This document shows, one piece after another, positions 12,830 to 15,151 of a stretch of 15,151 bases of DNA. Each line of letters opens with the position of its first letter. Positions within the stretch are counted from its first letter, which is position 1. Both the position numbers and the translations under genes were made by a program. The notes under the pieces are model-generated. The model was not told the DNA's origin, ran no database searches, and worked only from the letters and a program-made list of their open reading frames with translations. The DNA is from an uncultured Oscillospiraceae bacterium (lineage in GTDB: Bacteria > Bacillota > Clostridia > Oscillospirales > Oscillospiraceae). Where the stretch lies: assembly GCA_934597585.1 (NCBI GenBank), contig CAKTSA010000035.1, positions 1-15,151 of the forward strand. Direction: 5' to 3'.

Positions 12830-14496
12830 CAAAACGCATTTTCCGCTCGATGATCCTGACTGCCGGCGCAGTGCTGCTGGCCAGCATCGTGGTCATCATG
12901 GGCTTTCTGTATGAATACTTCTGCGGCGTGCAGGAGCAGCAGCTGAAGGATGAGCTGAGCCTGGCTGCCGCCGCCATGGAGCAGGACCAGGGGGAGGCGT
13001 ATCTCCGCTCCCTGACCTCTGACCGCTACCGCCTGACCTGGGTGGCGGCGGACGGCACGGTGCTGTACGACACCCGCACCGACGCCGAGACCATGGAGAA
13101 CCACGCCCAGCGCCAGGAGATCCAGCAGGCGCTGCTGGCCGGCCAGGGGGAGAGCAGCCGCTACTCCGCCACGCTGCTGGAAAAGACCCTCTATCAGGCC
13201 CTGCGACTGGAGGACGGCACGGTGCTGCGCATCTCCATCAGCCGCGCCACGGCGGGCGTGCTGGTGCTGGGCATGCTCCAGCCCTTCCTGATCGTGCTGG
13301 TGCTGGCGCTGGCCCTGTCGGCCCTGCTGGCACGGCGGCTGGCCCGCCACATCGTGGAGCCCCTGAATCAGCTGGATCTGGAGCACCCATTGGAGAACGA
13401 CACCTACGAGGAGCTCTCTCCCCTGCTGGGCCGCATCAACCAGCAGCGCCGGCAGATCGACCAGCAGCTGCGGCAGCTGCAGCGCCGGCGGGATGAGTTT
13501 GAGCAGGTCACCGGCAGCATGCAGGAGGGCCTGGTGCTGCTGAACGAGAAGGGCGCGATCCTCAGCATCAACCCGGCGGCCAAGGCGCTGTTCCACGCGG
13601 AGAACGACTGCGTGGGCCGGGATTTCCTCACCATCGAGCGCAGCGGCGACGTGAGCCGCGCCCTCCACGCCGCCATGGCCGAGGGCCACAGCGAGATCCG
13701 CACGGAGCGCCAGGGCCGGGAGTACCAGCTGGACGTCAGCCGGATCCAGTCCGACGGCGCTGTCACCGGTGCGGTGGTGGTGACCTTTGACGTAACGGAG
13801 GAGGCCCTGGCCCAGCGGAACCGGCGGGAGTTCACCGCCAATGTGTCCCACGAGCTGAAGACCCCCCTGCAGTCCATTATGGGCAGCGCCGAGCTGCTGC
13901 AGAACGGCCTGGTGAAGCCCGAGGACCAGAGTGCCTTCATCACTCGCATCCACGACGAGGCGGCCCGGCTGGTGACCCTGATCGAGGATATCATCCGCCT
14001 GTCCCAGCTGGACGAGGGCGTGGCCCTGCCGGCGGAGAGCGTGGCACTGCTGCCCCTGGCGGAGGAGACGGTACGGGGCCTGCAGGACGCGGCGGCGGCC
14101 AAGGACGTGACCATGACCGTCACCGGCCAGGACGTTACCGTCCAGGCACCCCGGCGGCTGCTGTCGGAGGTGCTGTACAACCTGTGCGACAACGCCATCA
14201 AGTATAACGTCACCGGCGGCAGCGTCACCGTGGACGTGGGCCGCTGCGGCGAGAGCGCGGCGCTGACCGTGTCCGACACCGGCATCGGCATCCCCACCGA
14301 GCACCAGGCCCGGGTGTTCGAGCGGTTCTACCGGGTGGACAAGAGCCACTCCCGCCAGAGCGGCGGCACCGGACTGGGACTGTCCATCGTCAAGCACGCC
14401 GTCGGCGACATGGGCGGCGGCATCCACCTGGACAGCACCCCCGGCCAGGGCACCACCATCTGCGTCACCATCCCCCTCTCCCCCCAGGAGAGCTGA
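12826..14496 (+). CDS. phoR: PhoR-type sensor histidine kinase
   Basis: This 556-aa membrane kinase partners with the adjacent regulator. Domains: TM1 (about 9-29); an extracytoplasmic sensor of about 110 residues (30-141) containing LTWVAADGTVLYDTR, as in PhoR/YycG-like sensors; TM2 (about 144-169); a HAMP-like linker with a Gln/Arg-rich coiled coil (205-225); a PAS domain (about 226-325); HisKA with the phospho-acceptor H342 (NVSHELKTPLQSI); and an HATPase with the N-box CDNAIKYN (454-461), G1 DTGIGI (484-489), F-box VFERFYRVDKSHSR and G2 GGTGLGLS. The start at 12826 follows GGGAGG at good spacing and overlaps the regulator stop by four bases; ATG 12811 lies on that site. The extracytoplasmic domain is larger than a minimal loop, but phosphate sensing itself is expected to come through Pst and PhoU. 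Confidence 0.93.
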   Translation: MTKRIFRSMILTAGAVLLASIVVIMGFLYEYFCGVQEQQLKDELSLAAAAMEQDQGEAYLRSLTSDRYRLTWVAADGTVLYDTRTDAETMENHAQRQEIQQALLAGQGESSRYSATLLEKTLYQALRLEDGTVLRISISRATAGVLVLGMLQPFLIVLVLALALSALLARRLARHIVEPLNQLDLEHPLENDTYEELSPLLGRINQQRRQIDQQLRQLQRRRDEFEQVTGSMQEGLVLLNEKGAILSINPAAKALFHAENDCVGRDFLTIERSGDVSRALHAAMAEGHSEIRTERQGREYQLDVSRIQSDGAVTGAVVVTFDVTEEALAQRNRREFTANVSHELKTPLQSIMGSAELLQNGLVKPEDQSAFITRIHDEAARLVTLIEDIIRLSQLDEGVALPAESVALLPLAEETVRGLQDAAAAKDVTMTVTGQDVTVQAPRRLLSEVLYNLCDNAIKYNVTGGSVTVDVGRCGESAALTVSDTGIGIPTEHQARVFERFYRVDKSHSRQSGGTGLGLSIVKHAVGDMGGGIHLDSTPGQGTTICVTIPLSPQES

Positions 14497-14507
14497 TACG
14501 ACAAAAA

Positions 14508-14549
14508 ACCAACACCCCCGCCACGGAAGAAACGCGGCGGGGGTGTCGG
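14508..14549. terminator. First hairpin after the pst-pho operon
   Basis: ACACCCCCGCC (14512-14522) pairs with GGCGGGGGTGT (14536-14546), extended by three pairs beyond one mismatch. It lies 11 bp after the phoR stop. An A-run precedes it, so it is also a terminator for the minus strand. It recurs almost identically at 14611-14648. Confidence 0.7.
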
Positions 14550-14574
14550 TCTGTCTGCGCAAAAAGCGATCCTG

Positions 14575-14606
14575 TTGTCGAAAAGGGCTTCGCCCTTTTT
14601 TGACAA
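14575..14606. terminator. Central bidirectional terminator
   Basis: AAAAGGGC (14581-14588) and GCCCTTTT (14592-14599) form a stem with the loop TTC. It is extended outside the T-run by TTGTC/GACAA (14575-14579 and 14602-14606). This is a classical A-stem-T terminator for both convergent genes. Confidence 0.85.
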
Positions 14607-14610
14607 TAAA

Positions 14611-14648
14611 ACCAACACCCCCGCCGTGCGAATGGCGGGGGTGTCGGT
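14611..14648. terminator. Second copy of the C-rich hairpin
   Basis: ACACCCCCGCC (14615-14625) pairs with 14634-14644. Both arms and their flanks (AAAACCA on the left, CGGTC on the right) repeat the hairpin at 14508-14549, with a different loop. Confidence 0.7.
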
Positions 14649-14650
14649 CG

Positions 14651-14680
14651 TCTCCGCGTCCCGGCACAGAGGCGCGGAGA
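14651..14680. terminator. Fourth hairpin before thiT
   Basis: TCTCCGCG (14651-14658) pairs with CGCGGAGA (14673-14680) around a 14-nt loop. No T-run is present; it may stabilise the thiT mRNA end rather than terminate. Confidence 0.4.
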
Positions 14681-14722
14681 GCAGGGGGGTATAACGACAG
14701 GGGAGAGAGAGGAATAGCAGAA

Positions 14723-15151
14723 TCAGTGCTCAGGGTCCCACTTGGAGGTCTTGTCCTCCTTTTTTGCCTGAGCCGCAGAGGCGCCGGCCAGGTCAGCGCC
14801 CGTCAGATACTTCTTCAGGGGCTTGTAGGCCACGGCGAAGACCACCAGGGTGATGGCGATGTTGGGCAGCATGTAGGCCAGGTTGTACAGCAGAGAGTAG
14901 AACCAGGGGGACTTCATGGTCAGGCCGAAGAACACATCGGGCATATAGGCGGCCCAGATGGTGGCGCCCACCACGTAGTGGACCAGGAAGCGGGCAAAGC
15001 CGGCGATCAGCGTACCGGTGAAGATGCCGCCCTTCTTATGGGCCATCAGACCGGCAAAGCCCAGCACGGTGAAGGCCAGCAGATAGTCGCCGATGATGGA
15101 CTGCCAGCCGATGGCGAAGCCGCCGTCAAACACGAACTGCAGCACGCCGAA
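14723..15151 (-). CDS. thiT: ECF thiamine transporter substrate-binding subunit ThiT (5' end outside the window)
   Basis: This is the C-terminal 142 residues of a membrane protein read on the minus strand; the frame is open to the window edge (FGVLQFVFDGG), and the GTG at 15145 is an internal valine, not a start. Visible features match ThiT (YuaJ family): LQFVFD...SIIGDYLLAFTVLGFAGLM, GTLIAGFARFLVHYVVGATIWAAYMP and SPWFYSLLYNLAYMLPNIAITLVV, the last holding the Tyr/Asn pair expected near the thiamine pocket. It would bind thiamine with high affinity and work with the shared EcfA/A'/T module encoded elsewhere. The charged tail (AQAKKEDKTSKWDPEH) is longer than usual. It converges on phoR. A TPP riboswitch, if present, would lie beyond the window. 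Confidence 0.9.
   Translation of the reverse strand, partial: FGVLQFVFDGGFAIGWQSIIGDYLLAFTVLGFAGLMAHKKGGIFTGTLIAGFARFLVHYVVGATIWAAYMPDVFFGLTMKSPWFYSLLYNLAYMLPNIAITLVVFAVAYKPLKKYLTGADLAGASAAQAKKEDKTSKWDPEH

Overview
The window looks like chromosome of a GC-rich gut Clostridium-class bacterium, most likely Oscillospirales (Oscillospiraceae or a relative). The basis is the Firmicutes-type signals (AAGGAG ribosome binding sites, TTGACA/TATAAT promoters), the strong G/C third-position bias of the core genes, and the style of the surface protein. No species can be named from the sequence alone.

Layout. (1) Positions 1-1145 form a lower-GC accessory block. It holds a gene for a PBECR4-like nuclease-fold protein (497-1072), preceded by a short possible leader ORF and a strong terminator, and bracketed by two identical 34-bp hairpins. 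(2) Positions 1178-5094 hold one very large, mosaic, secreted surface protein with its own near-consensus promoter and a degenerate C-terminal sorting signal. (3) Positions 5210-7745 are bounded by a 49-bp exact direct repeat. The right copy is the 3' part of an intact tRNA-Thr and the left copy is an orphan tRNA 3' fragment. Inside are clustered TGTGGGTCA repeats near both ends, a 72-aa conserved-looking gene coupled to a 27-aa ORF, a lipoprotein gene, a two-helix membrane protein gene and a permease N-terminal remnant, but no integrase. This has the anatomy of an integrated element that has lost, or never had, its recombinase (a CIME-like island). (4) Positions 7700-7924 carry tRNA-Thr and tRNA-Asp on the minus strand behind a perfect-consensus promoter. 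(5) Positions 7978-14496 are a complete phosphate-starvation locus on the plus strand: a putative Pho box, then pstS, pstC, pstA, pstB, phoU, a PhoB/PhoP-type response regulator and a PhoR-type histidine kinase, most of them overlapping or nearly so. (6) A cluster of hairpins (14508-14680) separates this operon from a convergent, 5'-truncated thiT thiamine transporter gene at the right edge.

How it works together: PstS captures phosphate and PstCAB imports it. PhoU is expected to couple transporter state to the PhoR kinase, and the phosphorylated regulator should act at the direct repeats upstream of pstS, closing an autoregulatory loop. A near-consensus promoter inside pstB, in a locally AT-rich patch, may give phoU and the two-component genes a phosphate-independent basal supply.

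The most interesting unexplained structures are the integrase-less island in tRNA-Thr with its arm-site-like repeats, and the hairpin-bracketed nuclease gene.
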